Shown: positions 34,220-44,523 of the stretch, piece by piece
Position numbering within the stretch: the stretch's first letter is position 1
How the letters are laid out: each line of letters starts with the position of its first letter
Source: Hordeum vulgare subsp. vulgare
Lineage: Eukaryota > Streptophyta > Magnoliopsida > Poales > Poaceae
Assembly (NCBI RefSeq): GCF_904849725.1
Contig: NC_058524.1
Span: 507,516,263 to 507,580,262 of the forward strand
Reading direction: 5' to 3'
DNA: 64,000 nucleotides
The notes under the pieces: model-generated
What the model was told of the DNA's origin: nothing
Database searches by the model: none
What the model saw: the letters and a program-made list of their open reading frames with translations, nothing else
Program-made: the position numbers and the translations under genes

Positions 34220-34680
34220 CCGGGGCCGGCCACCCCGAGGCCGAGCTGATGGAGGCGCTGGAGAGGCGAGCTGCGGTGGCGCCGGGGAGCTGCTAAGGTC
34301 GCTGGATCCAGAGGGTGGGTGGTGGTGGGCGCGGCCGGCGCCGGCCACCCCGAGGCCGAGCTGATGGAGGCGCTGGAGAGGCGAGCTGCGGTGGCGTCGG
34401 GGAGCTGCTGAGGTCGCCGGATCCAGAGGGTGGGTGGTGGTGGGCGCGGCCGAGGCCGGCCACCCCGAGGCCGAGCTGATGGAGGCGCTGGAGAGGCGAG
34501 CTGCGGTGGCGTCGGGGAGCTACTGAGGTCGCCGGATCCAAAGGGTGGGTGGTGGTTGGCGCGGCCGGGGCCGGCCACCCCGAGGCCGAGCTGATGGAGG
34601 CGCTTGAGAGGCGAGCTGCGGTGGCGTCGGGGAGCTGCTGAGGTCGCCGGATCCAGAGGTTGCGTGGTGGTGGGCGTGGG
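34220..34680. repeat. ~115-bp GC-rich tandem repeat, 4 copies
   Basis: Units carry GGCCGGCCACCCCGAGGCCG at about 34223, 34337, 34455 and 34571 and GGATCCAGAGGGTGGGTGGT. Copies are nearly identical. Frames on both strands stay open for long stretches only because of this repetition. Confidence 0.9.
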
Positions 34681-34684
34681 GGTG

Positions 34685-34805
34685 GGGGCGGTGAGGCGCC
34701 GGAGGGAGGGGGGTGAGGTGCCGGAGGGAGGGGGGTGAGGCGCCCGAGGGAGGGGGTGGTGAGGCGCCGGAGGGAGGGGGCGGTGAGGCGCCGGAGGGAG
34801 TGGTT
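34685..34805. repeat. GGCGCCGGAGGGAGGGGG(C/T)GGTGA minisatellite
   Basis: About five G-rich units of roughly 24 bases. The G-runs could form quadruplexes. Confidence 0.75.
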
Positions 34806-34989
34806 GGTGGTGGGCGCGGGGGGTCGGGGCAACGGGGTGGCTGCTGGTGGGGGAGATAAGAGATGGAGACGTGGGGTGGTGGGATGTGCGTCGGTGGGGT
34901 GGGGACTGAGGGTGTGGTGGATGACGATGTGTGGTGCGGATACTGCCATGTCATCGATCCACGTGATCAATCCGTGTGTGTTGTGCTTC

Positions 34990-35540
34990 TTATTTTGCCG
35001 TCATCTAGGTATTTTTACAGACGACAAAATTAATTTGCCGTCATCTAGGTATTTTTACACACGGCAAAATTATTTTGCCGTCATCCAGTTATTTTTATAG
35101 ACGGCAAAATACGTCTTTGCCGTCATCCAGTTATTTTTACACATGGCAAAATACGCCTTTGCCGTCATCCAGTTATTTTTACAGACGGCAAAATATTTGT
35201 TCACCCACGTCCGTGCGTGGTGGGATGGGGTAGGCTGGTGTGTCTCAGATCTTATCACGTCATCGATCCGCGTGATCGATCCGTGTTCTGTGCTTCTTCT
35301 TTGCCGTCATCACTTTCTATTACAGACGGCAAATTATGACTTTGCTGTCATCCGCTTATTTTTACAGACGGCAAAATAATTTTGCCGTCTGCAATTTTTA
35401 TTATAGACGGCAAAATATGTTTACGCCGACAGTCATTCTTTGCCGTCATCAGCTGACGGCAACAGACGCAAATTATGTCTTTGCCATCATCCACGAAGAA
35501 AAGCTGACGGCAAAGATCTTAATAGACGGCAAATAACCTG
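34990..35540. repeat. right subterminal TTTGCCGTCATC array of CACTA 4
   Basis: More than ten inverted pairs of the form TTTGCCGTCATCCAGTTATT ... ACAGACGGCAAAA, spaced about 50-60 bases, interrupted by a ~110-base unique stretch at 35195-35300. Confidence 0.9.
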
Positions 35541-35552
35541 ATTCCCGTAGTG

Positions 35553-36390
35553 ATATACACTTCTTCATCTAGTATTATTCTTCTAACTTTCTTATTTGTC
35601 ATTTTGCAGATTACCTTCACTTCACGGGAAGCTTGGATTATATTAATGGAATGCTTCAAGATGATTTCTTGTACCATGGGTTGTATTGAAACTATTGTAG
35701 TATATGGATATATATGAAACTTTGTATGCATGTGGATGAAACTGGTGTAATATATGGTTTGGTACGGATGCAACTTGCATAATATCTATGCACTATGGAT
35801 GAGAGTTATTTTAATATGGTTATGAGTACGAAAAGATATTTATTTATGTCAAATATATATATATATATATCCTGTTTATTGTTAAAAATGTTGGATACAA
35901 TAAAAAATAAATTAAAAAGGGGTTGGTTCCCCCCTTTGCCGTCTGCCCCCACATGGCAAAGGGGGGTAGGCAGACGACAAAGGGGGAATCTGCCCCTCTC
36001 TCTCTCCTCTCTTTGCCGTCTTCCCCCACAAGGCAAAGGGGGTGGGCAGACGGCAAAGGGGGGAATCAGCCCCCTCTCTCTCCCCTCTTTACCGTCTGCC
36101 CCCACATGGCAAAGGGGGGGATGGCAGACGACAAAGAGAGGAGGCCTGCCGTTAACACTTAACGGGACCGTTGCAGTATGTGCCATCCCATTTAGTTTGC
36201 CGTCTGCCCCCTCATGGCAAAGATTCTTTGTCGTCCGCTTTCAAAAAGCAGACGACAAATAACCTATTCACTGGATTTTTTTTACCGTCTAGTTTGCCGT
36301 CTGCTGACCGACGACAAAGCCTTTGCCATCCGTGGTTCCCCCCTTTGCCGTCTGCCATGGAGGACGGCAAATTTCTGAATTTCAGTAGTG
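35553..36390. other. right part of CACTA 3 with its subterminal array
   Basis: 35553-35930 is AT-rich and looks like the 3' untranslated end of the transposon gene, with a TA microsatellite at about 35850. 35930-36390 is the TTTGCCGTC / GACGGCAAA array ending in the terminal repeat. Confidence 0.7.
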
Positions 36391-37700
36391 TAACAGTCAG
36401 GTCGAGGCAGAGCCAACCCTTGTGTCGGCTCCGTCATGGGCTCAACCCAGCCTAGCCTTCCTCCTTCGCGGCGAGCTTCCTTAAGACGAGGCGGAGGCGA
36501 GGCAGATCGAACGCAGATCTGCAGCCTACACTATCATCAATCACGAGCTGGTTCGGCGTAGCGTGACTGGCGTGTTGTAGCGTTGCGTCGAATCAAAAAA
36601 GGGACAGGAGATCCTCAGAGATATTCACCAGGGGGAGTGTGGGCATCATGCCGCCTCTAGAACCATGGTGGCCAAGGCGTTCCGCCATGGATTCTACTGG
36701 CCCACGACCCTCGAGGAGGCCATGGATCTGGTTGATAAATGCGAGGGCTGCCAATTCTTCAGCACACAAAGCCACATGCCGCCTTCCGCCTTCAAAACCA
36801 CCCCCTATCATGGCCTTTTGCCGTCTGGGGGCTGGACATGGTGGGGCCTTTCAAGACGGCCCGTGGTGGCATGACCCACCTCTTGGTAGCCGTCGACAAA
36901 TTCACCAAGTGGATCAAGGCCAGACCTACAAAGAAGCTTGCTAGCCCCACGACTGTCAAGTTCATCACGGACATATCTGTTCGATATGGCGTCCCCCAAA
37001 GCATCATCACCGAGAACGGCACTAACTTCGCCAAAGGCGCTCTGGCGCTCTACTACTCCAAGGTAGGCATCCGGCTCGACTTGGCGTCAGTGGCACATCC
37101 CTAGTCCAATGGCCAGGCGGAGAGGGCCAACGGCCTGATCCTGGCCGACATCAAGCCAAGAGTGGTGGCGCCAGTTTTCAGGTCTGCGGCTGCTGGATCG
37201 AAGAACTGCCAGCTGTACTGTGGAGCCTCCGCACCACGCCCAACCGGTCGACCGGCTTCACTCCATTCTTTCTTGTATACGGGTCAGAGGCCATTATCCC
37301 TACCGATATCGAGTTCGACTCGCCTCGGGTCACCCTGTACACGAAAACGGAGGCGAAGGAGGCAAGAGAAGACGGTGTGCATCTCCTCGAGGAAGCAAGG
37401 GACTTGGCCTTGAGCCGGACGGCCATCTATCAACAGAAGCTGAGATACTACCACATCAAGAAGATCAAGTCTCTCTCTTTCAGAGATGGAGACTTGGTAC
37501 TCAGAAGAATCCAGCGCACCGCCGGACATCACAAGCTCTCATCCCCATGGGAGGGACCCTTCATCATCAGTAGGGAAATGCACAACAACGCATACTACCT
37601 GATCGATGCCCAAAAGCAAAGGAAGCGCAAGAGGGACGACTCCGGCCAGGAGACGCAACGTCCATGGAACGCGACGTTACTTCGCCCGTTCTACTACTAA
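36391..37700 (+). pseudogene. integrase of the Tat-like gypsy
   Basis: Resumes after CACTA 3. Frames in order: ARQIERRSAAYTIINHELV; the HHCC zinc finger (HQGECGHHAA, CEGCQFF); the core WGLDMVGPFKTARGG, VAVDKFTKWIKA, YGVPQSIITENGTNF, SNGQAERANG; and the C-terminal domain (FFLVYGSEAIIPTD, SLSFRDGDLVLRRI, KLSSPWEGPFII) to the stop at 37700. The second catalytic Asp of the DDE triad is Glu (GAG, 37012-37014). Stops: TAA in GELP*DEAEA, TAG 36578-36580, TAG 37102-37104. Frameshifts near 36820 and 37200. Integrase would insert cDNA into the genome. Confidence 0.85.
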
Positions 37701-38414
37701 AAGGCAAATACCAAACATGGAAACAACATGCACATATGTATCTTTCTCCCTCTTCAGGGATCTCCAATGAATGCAATGAAAAGAGCATGCCTTATGCTTA
37801 TTTTTAAGTTCATATCTAGAGTGCTCACTCTGTGAAGCCCCTTGCTGAATCTAATAAGCTCGGGGGCTCGCTAGCCTCCCGGACGCCATCCTTACGTTGT
37901 AGAAGAACACATAATGTACGCCGGACCGATCCCTGGTCACCTCGTAACAGCTACAGACAGGCTCCCGGCTGTCCGGCTAGTGAGGCGACACCAGGTAAGG
38001 CCGGGTGCATGCAAAGTTTGACTACAAAAAGGTTGCCGGCTCGGGTTGGATTGATCTAATTTACAATCTCATTCTAGCCAGCCTGTGCCCGTTTACGTCT
38101 GAATCTTTAAGTCTTGATGGCTTCGAAAAATCTAAGTCTTATATTCTCAAGGCCAGAAACCTCGACCCAGTCACAGCCCGGCTCCCGGCTGTCAGGCTGG
38201 CGGGTGGAAACTTGGGGATACAGGAATTGGAGAAAAAGAAGTCAAACATGAATCAAAAGATAAAGATATAAAACAACACGCATGGCAACATGAATATAAT
38301 GCTGAATCCATACATTCAAAATGCATTGGCCCATGGCCGAGGTTCATTACAGCCCTAGTGGGTGGAACTATTGGACTGACAAAATAATTTCAAACAATAA
38401 AAACAAGACACTAG
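37701..38414 (+). other. 3' spacer of the Tat-like gypsy
   Basis: No gene. Contains a diverged direct repeat: the phrase CAGGCTCCCGGCTGTCCGGC near 37955 recurs as CCCGGCTCCCGGCTGTCAGG near 38178. 37850-37870 (AAGCTCGGGGGCTCG) is a purine-rich stretch of the kind seen between pol and the antisense gene in grass Tat-like elements. Confidence 0.5.
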
Positions 38415-39408
38415 CTACGGGGCTGCGGCCTCATCGGTCACCCCGGCTGCTGCTCCTGAAGTGGTGGTTTCACCATCGCCGGGTGCTCCCGAGGCGGTGG
38501 CGCCATCTCCTCCACGAGGGCTCCCGACTCCGTCGGCACCGGAGTCGGCATACGCCGCACCGCTAGAGGCGGCAGCATTATCCACCTCACGGGCCGCCTC
38601 GTCAGAGCTGCCATCGGCGTCATTGAGCTGAAGGCCATGTAGATCTTGAGGGATCAGATTGCCGCCTTCATCCCGCTCCAAGTTGAGCTCGTCCCAGGCG
38701 GCGTACGTGGCGATGTCACTGGCCCTCACACGCAGCGCCTCCTCCATGGCCTGCAGCTCCGCTGCCGAGCCGTCGCGCTGAGCGACGAGCTTGTCCAAGT
38801 CCAGGTTCCGGTACCAGGACTTCGCCAAGCGTAGGGCCATGTAGGCTCCAGCGCGTGCAGCCGAGGTGCGCCAGGCGTCAAGACGTTCCTCGCCAGCCAC
38901 AAGCCAGCGGGTGAGCCGGCTCATCAACGCCAGCTCCACGCCATCACGCCACAAGGCCGCCACCATCGACAAGCCTATGACCTGGACCTGAGCCACAGAC
39001 GCACTCAGAACACGCAGGCGGGCCTTGAGGCCCACTCCGATCTCCTCCACGCTCCAGCCGGAGGTAGCATCTACCTCCTGCCCAACCGCGCGGCGCTCCT
39101 CGCGGCTCACCTCGACGGCCGTGTCGGCTGCGCCCTGCATCTCAGGGAAGAGGCCTGAGACAGGGAAAGGGGTGCAAAAACGAGTAAGAAGAGGAGACGG
39201 CCAAGAAAGTTCAAGACGAAACAAAAGAAGACTCAGGATTGAAGTCGCAATCGGTCTCATGAGCGCTCTCGAGGACCTCGAGCTCCCGCACCTTGCCTGT
39301 TTGAGTAAGGCGGGCAACTTCCTCCTGGAGGGTCGCCGCCGAGTCCAGGGCCTTGGCCAGCTGCGTCAGCTTCTGGGCCAGGGCGTCCTCCTTCTCCTTC
39401 AAGGCGGC
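38415..39408 (-). pseudogene. antisense coiled-coil gene of the Tat-like element, 5' cut
   Basis: Two exons on minus. Exon a (39408-about 39240): LKEKEDALAQKLTQLAKALD ... LQEEVARLTQTGKVRELEVL, a strong heptad/coiled-coil pattern, then HETD. Exon b (about 39160-38415): LFPEMQGAADTAVEV ... GWSVEEIGVGLKARL, MALRLAKSWYRNLDLDKLV, AAELQAMEEALRVRA, and a Gly/Ala/Ser-rich tail to the stop at 38415. Grass Tat-like elements often have an antisense ORF here (Pfam 'putative gypsy type transposon' type). Its function is unknown. The N-terminus is lost at the LTR junction 39409. Confidence 0.65.
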
Positions 39409-40203
39409 TGATACGTCTCAAACGTATCTATAATTTTTGATGGTTTCACGCTATTATCTTGTGTTCTTTGGTTGTTTTATGTATCTTTTTATATCTTTTT
39501 GGGACTAACTTATTAATTCAGTGCCAAGTGCCAGTTCCTGTTTTTTCCGTGTTCTTGACTCTTTTCAGATCTGATTTTGGAATGGAGTCCAAACGGAAGA
39601 AAAACCCCGAAATGATTTTTTCCGAACGAAAGAAGACCAGGGGGCTATTGGGCCAAGCCAGGTGGGCTCTAGGGGGCCCACAAGCCCCCACTCCGCCACT
39701 AGGGGGGAGGCGGCGGTGAGCAGGCTTGTTGCCCCCTGGGCGCCCCCTGACCTAGGTCTTTGGCCTATAAATTCCAAAATATTCCGCAAAAAATTAGGGG
39801 AGCCTCGAAAACACTTTTCCGCCGCCGCAAGCTTCCGTTTCCGCGAGATCTCATCTGGAGACCCTTCCCGGCGCCCTGCTGGAGGGGACTTTGGAGTTGG
39901 AGGGCTTCTTCATCATCATCATCGCCCCTCCAATGGATCTTCAATACAAAGTTCTCCATGATCTTCATGGAGATCTATCCGATGTAATCTTCTTTGGCGG
40001 TGTGTTTGTCGAGATCCGATGAATTGTGGATTTGTGATCAGATTATCTATGATATATATTTGAGTCTTTGATGATTTCTTATATGCATGATTTGATATCA
40101 TTGCAAGTCTCTCCAAGTCTTGGGTTTTGTTTGGCCAACTAGATCTATGGTTCTTGCAATGGGAGAAGTGCTTGGTTTTGGGTTCTACCATGTGGTGACC
40201 TTT
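39409..40203 (+). repeat. truncated LTR (TGATACGTCTC family), 5' 795 bp
   Basis: Starts TGATACGTCTCAAACGTATC at 39409, closely related to the solo LTR at 48473-50110. TATA-like CCTATAAATTCC at about 39762. It lacks about 78 bases present in the solo LTR (after CGCCCCTCCAA, near 39934). It stops within GGTGACC at about 40203, where CACTA remnant sequence starts. The second half and any internal region are missing. Confidence 0.8.
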
Positions 40204-40274
40204 TTTGAAATGAATCATGAGGCAGCCTGGTTACTAATGGCGCACCAGCTGCTGGTGCGCCATTAGTAGTTTTG

Positions 40275-40327
<53 letters not shown>

Positions 40328-40491
40328 ATATATATATATAGTAGTGGTGCACCGAGTGTGTGGTGCGCCATTAGTGTCCATCACACTAATGGCACACCTC
40401 ACATGGTGCGCCACTACTATATAGCAGTGGGCACTGCTTGTGTGGTGCGCCATTAGTATCTATATCATCTATAGCCCTTTTCCTAGTAGTG
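40204..40491 (-). mobile_element. CACTA element 5, terminal remnant
   Basis: Right end, read inwards from 40491, CACTACTAGGAAAAGGGCTA, with subterminal inverted units ACTAATGGCGCACC / GGTGCGCCATTAGT. The other end is missing. It sits in the gag of the minus-strand Athila-like element; TAA at 40492-40494 is the likely retained TSD. Confidence 0.75.
40278..40341. repeat. (TA)n microsatellite
   Basis: About 60 bases of near-perfect TA repeats within the CACTA remnant. Confidence 0.95.
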
Positions 40492-41037
40492 TAAGATATT
40501 TGTAGAAGCAAATTTCAAACCAGCATAGAAAATTTGTATAATCATCCAAAGACTTAGGCCATGAGCGGGACTATTTCTAATCATCAATTTCATTCTCTCC
40601 CAAGATTGTGCAACATGTTCATGATATAGTTGCTTAAAATTCATGATATCATTACGGAGAGAGATAATCTTAGCAGGTGGAAAATACTTGGAAATAAAGG
40701 CATGTTTACACTTGTTCCATGAATAAATACTATTTTTTGGTAAAGATGAAAACCAAGTTTTTGCCCGATCTCGTAATGAGAATGGAAATAGCTTCAATTT
40801 AATCATATCATTATGCACATCTTTCTTCTTTTGCATATCGCATAACTCAATAAAGGTATTAAGATGGGATGCGGCATCTTCACTGGGAAGGCAGGAAAAT
40901 TGCTTTTTCATAACAAGATTCAACAAGGCAGCATTAATTTCATATGAATCCGCACTAGTTGCGAGAGCAATTGGAGTACTAATAAAATCATTGTTATTAG
41001 TATTAGATAAGTCACACAATTTAGTGTTTTCATACAT
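40492..41037 (-). pseudogene. gag fragment of element K
   Basis: Starts MYENTKLCDLSNTNNNDFIS and keeps gag features LKLFPFSLRDRAKTWFSSL and FKQLYHEHVAQSWERMK, ending at LKFASTNI where the CACTA terminus begins. It aligns without gaps with gag of element P (59311 on). About 182 residues of roughly 450 remain; the part present has no stop. Confidence 0.85.
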
Positions 41038-41247
41038 GGTGACTTAGCAAGCAGACAAGCACACAAGCAAACAGAAAGCAAGCAAAAGAAAGGGCGAACG
41101 AAAAAGGCAAATAAAGAAAGGAAAATATTTTTGTAATTTTTTTTATAGAAGTGGGGGAGAGGAAAACGAGAGGCAAATGGAAAATAATGTAAATGCAAGA
41201 GATGAGTTTGCGATAGGTACTTGGTAGATATGCTTCACTTGAGTACA

Positions 41248-41264
41248 CCCCGGCAACGGCGCCA
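41248..41264 (-). promoter_or_regulatory. primer binding site, intact
   Basis: Minus strand TGGCGCCGTTGCCGGGG, complementary to the 3' end of plant tRNA-Asp, 11 bases after the LTR end. Confidence 0.85.
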
Positions 41265-41275
41265 GAATTTCTTCC

Positions 41276-42827
41276 TGCTACTTATTGAGCTTGCGTTGGT
41301 TTTTCCCTTGAAGAGGAAAGGGTGATGCAGCAAAGTAGAGATAAGTATTTCCCTCAGTTTGAGAACCAAGGTATCAATCCAGTAGGAGTATCAAGATGAG
41401 GCACCAATGCACCTGCGCAAAAACAAACAAACTTGCACCCAACGCGATATAGGGGTTGTCAATCCCTTTACGATTACTTGCAAGGTGAGATCTGATAGTG
41501 ATAAAAGGTAAATATAAATAAAAGTGCAGCAAGGTATTTTTGGTATTTTTTATGTAGATCTGAATATATAATGTGTAAAATAGACCCGGGGGCCATAGTG
41601 TTCACTAGAGGCTTCTCTCATGATGGGAAGTATTACGGTGGGTGAACGAATTACTGTCAAGCAATTGATAGAATCACGCAAAGTCTTGACGATATCTAAG
41701 GCAATGATCATAAATATAGGCATCACGTCCAAGACAAGTAGACCGATACTTTCTGCATCTACTACTATTACTCCACACATCGACCGCTATCCAGCATGCA
41801 TCTAGTGTATTAAGTTCAGAACAAATAGAGTAACGCCTTAAGCAAGATGACATGATGTAGAGGGATAAATTCATGCAATATGATATAAACCCCATCTTTT
41901 TACCCTTGATGGCAACAACATGATGTGTGCCTCGCTACCCCTTCTGTCACTAGGTGAGGACACCGCACGGTATGAACCCAAAACCAAGCACTTCTCCCAT
42001 TGCAAGAATTATAGATCAAGTTGGCCAAAGGAAACCCATAACTCGAAGAGAATTAAAAGGATACAAAATCATGCATATAAGAAATCAGAGGAGACTCAAA
42101 TAATATTTAAAGATAATCTGATCATAAATACACAATTCATCGGATCTCGACAAACACACCACAAAATAAAGTTACACCGGATAGATCTCCATGAAGATCA
42201 TGGAGAACTTTGTATTGAAGATCCAAGAGAGAGAAGAAGCCATCTAGCTACTAGCTATGGACCCGAAGGTCTGTGGTGAACTACTCACGTGTCATCGAAG
42301 AGGCAATGTTGTTGATGAAGAAGTCCTCCGTGTCCGAATCCCCCTGCGGTAGGGCACCAAAACGGTCCCCAGATGGGATCTCTCGGAGACAGAAGCTTGC
42401 GGCGGCAGAAAAGTATTTTCGTGGCTCTCTCTGTTTGTTTTGGGACTTCAGGGAATTTATAGGCGAAAGAGGTAGGGCAAGGGAGGCAAGGGGGGCCCAC
42501 GACCCTGCTAGGCGCCCCCCCTGGGGCACGCCTAGGGGGCTTGTGACCTCCCACGAGACTCCCTGCCTTGGTTCTCAAGTCTTCTGGGTATATTCTGTTA
42601 TGGAAAAAATCATCCCGCAGGTTTTATTCCGTTTGGACTCCGTTTAATATTATTTTCTGAAAAAGGTCAAAAACACGGAAAAAACTGAAACTCGCACTAG
42701 GCACTGAGTTAATAGGTTAGTCCCAAAAATGATATAAAATGGCATATAAATGCATATAAGACATACCAAGTTGATAATATAATAGTATGGAACAATCAAA
42801 AATTATAGATACGTTGGAGATGTATCA
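41276..42827 (-). repeat. 5' LTR of element K, 1552 bp
   Basis: On minus: TGATACATCTCCAACGTATC at 42827 to GCTCAATAAGTAGCA at 41276. TATA-like CGCCTATAAATTCC near 42465. TG/CA ends. Confidence 0.88.
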
Positions 42828-42829
42828 GT

Positions 42830-43195
42830 CGACACCCAAAGAGCAGGGACCATCACCGGATCATAGCTTAGGTGAGATCCCTGAAGAACCTGCCAGGTAC
42901 TGGAGAACCTGGCATCCAACGCCTCCATGTAGCGTCGGACGTGCTCGTCCTCCTCCCTGACACGGCGGCGTATGTTCTCCTTGGGGGGCAGCAACCTAGG
43001 CACCGAAAGTGGCCCCCGCGACTGCCACCAAAGAAGCTCCGGGTCAACGACGGGAGCCCGGTTCCTCACCAAGCTGCGCGCCCCGGAAGGTAACTCCTCC
43101 CAGTGCCAGCCCGGCGGAGCCCAGTCGCGCACATGATGGCGCCTATCAAGTAGGTGGTCGCCACCGAGTCGATGACGAGGATGTGGGTCGGTCAT
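42830..43195 (-). pseudogene. ORF-X copy 2, C-terminus cut by an LTR
   Basis: MTDPHPHRRLGGDHLL, VRDWAPPGWHWEELPS, EEDEHVRRYMEAL, TWQVLQGSHLSYDPVM; aligned with ORF-X copy 1 over about 120 residues with high conservation and few gaps. After WVST the frame enters element K's LTR, so the last residues are foreign. Unknown function; open along all the CACTA-derived length. Confidence 0.55.
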
Positions 43196-43329
43196 CGTAT
43201 ATGCTACTATTTAAATTCTTACTATTTAATAAACTTTTCTAAACTTGTACTCACTCCATTCCAAAATATAAGACCTTTTAAAGATTTCATCAGAAAACTA
43301 CATACGGAGCAAAATGAGTGAATCTATAC

Positions 43330-44330
43330 TCTAAAATATGTCCAACGGATTCTCTTAACCTTTAAGGGATTTAACAAAATGGCGAAATTCTGGATGTGTA
43401 GAAAATGATCCATGTATTTCCTGATCTCATCTACCCTTCTATATGTCGCATTGTCTAGTGTCAAAGGATTCAAGAAAACCATGACTTCATCATTACCTAT
43501 TAGTAATAGGCGCATGATGGTATGAAGCTTTACAAAGTTGTTTTTTAACGGAATCCCGAATAGGATAATTAGCTTTTTGGTACGCAGTTCAAAAAGAGCC
43601 ATCCGAATATCGCTATTTGGAAGGACTTTGCTAAACTTTATACCAAAAAACAAATTATTCTATCAGGAACTCCGTTTCAAAACAACTTTCGAGAGCTTGA
43701 TAGCGCCATGCGTATGTTACTACCAGGTAATGATGAAGCCATGGACCATGACTTCATCATTACCTAGTAGTAATAGGCGCATGATGCTATGACGCTTTAC
43801 AAAGTTGTTTTTGTAACGGAATCCTGAATAGGATAATTAGCTTTTTGGTACGCAGTTCAAAAAGAGCCATCGGCATATCGCTATTTGGAAGGACTTTGCT
43901 GAACTTCGTACAAAAAAACGAATTATTCTATCAGGAACTCCGTTTCAAAACAACTTTCGAGAGCTTGATAGTGTCATGCGTCTCTTACTACCAGGTAATG
44001 ATGAATCCATGGATTTCTTCAAGAAAACCATGACTTCATCATTACCTAGTAGTAATAGGCGCATGATGACATGAAGCTTTACAAAATTGTTTTGTAACGG
44101 AATCCCGAATATGATAATTAGCTTTTTGGTACGCAGTTCAAAAAGAGCCATACGAATATCGCTATTTGGAAGGACTTTGCTGAACTTCATACCAAAAAAC
44201 AAATCATTCTATCCGGAACTCCATTCCAAGATAACTTTCGAGAGCTTGATAGTGCCATGCGTCTGTTACTACCAGGTAATGATGAAGCCATGGATTTATT
44301 CAATACTTTCACAAACAACATCGTGACATA
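43330..44330. repeat. ~275-bp tandem repeat, 3-4 copies, with internal inverted parts
   Basis: GATAATTAGCTTTTTGGTAC falls at 43564, 43832 and 44113 (steps 268 and 281). Each unit also has the phrase CATTACCTAGTAGTAATAGG and, inverted downstream, TTACTACCAGGTAATGATGA, so each can fold back on itself. Non-coding. Confidence 0.85.
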
Positions 44331-44523
44331 TAGAATCTAGCTAGCTAGGTTACATAGATGAGACGAAAAACAAATTGAATCAACTTCTGCACATACATAA
44401 TGTGGCAGTCTTGATAAATCCATTATTAACACTAACAATGTCGTTTTCTCTAGCTTAACCTACACCTAAAGGAAAATTCACTTAACCATGTACAATCTAC
44501 AATCTAAAAATATTCTACAATTC

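Larger units (their letters stand above)
33483..35552. mobile_element. CACTA element 4, 2.07 kb, nested in CACTA 3
   Basis: Left end CACTATAGGAATCGGGCATT at 33483; right end, read inwards, CACTACGGGAATCAGGTTAT at 35552. TSD ATA on both sides (33480-33482, 35553-35555). TTTGCCGTC subterminal arrays at 33500-33790 and 34990-35540. It has no transposase. The centre is GC-rich tandem repeat. Non-autonomous relative of its host. Confidence 0.9.
28812..36390 (+). mobile_element. CACTA element 3, 7.6 kb, complete termini
   Basis: Left end CACTACTGGAATCCAGTT at 28812; right end, read inwards, CACTACTGAAATTCAGAAAT at 36390. TSD TAA on both sides (28809-28811, 36391-36393). Subterminal arrays of TTTGCCGTC / GACGGCAAA units at both ends. 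Inside: purine-rich block, GC-rich minisatellite, a TNP2 first-exon remnant on plus, a 700-bp tandem repeat, and nested CACTA 4. No intact transposase, so it moved in trans. Inserted in the pol tail of the Tat-like gypsy. Confidence 0.93.
22338..39408 (+). mobile_element. Tat-like Ty3/gypsy retrotransposon, split by CACTA 3
   Basis: Order: 5' LTR (22338-23406), PBS (23409), gag, protease, RT, RNase H with a second RNase H-type domain, [CACTA 3 inserted 28812-36390], integrase (to 37700), 3' spacer, antisense coiled-coil gene (38415-39408). The second RNase H and the antisense ORF fit the Tat branch of gypsy elements. The 3' LTR and far part are lost; at 39409 another LTR begins. The element entered a Ulp1 gene (copy A); left TSD candidate CCAGG (22333-22337). 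Without CACTA 3, about 9.5 kb remains. All frames are broken. Confidence 0.85.
40492..42827 (-). mobile_element. truncated Athila-like gypsy element K (minus)
   Basis: 5' LTR 42827-41276, PBS 41264-41248, gag from 41037, cut at 40492 by the CACTA remnant. Everything downstream of gag codon ~182 is missing. Related to element P at 57632-64000. It entered a CACTA element just before GTCGACACCC at 42828, inside ORF-X copy 2. Confidence 0.85.

Noticed and set aside
34293..34970. Long Pro-rich frames on the minus strand in CACTA 4
   Set aside because: Translation of the 115-bp and 24-bp GC-rich tandem repeats.
28861..36360. tRNA or structured ncRNA suggested by the many small inverted repeats
   Set aside because: They are TTTGCCGTC subterminal palindromes of CACTA elements; no cloverleaf or box A/B pattern found.
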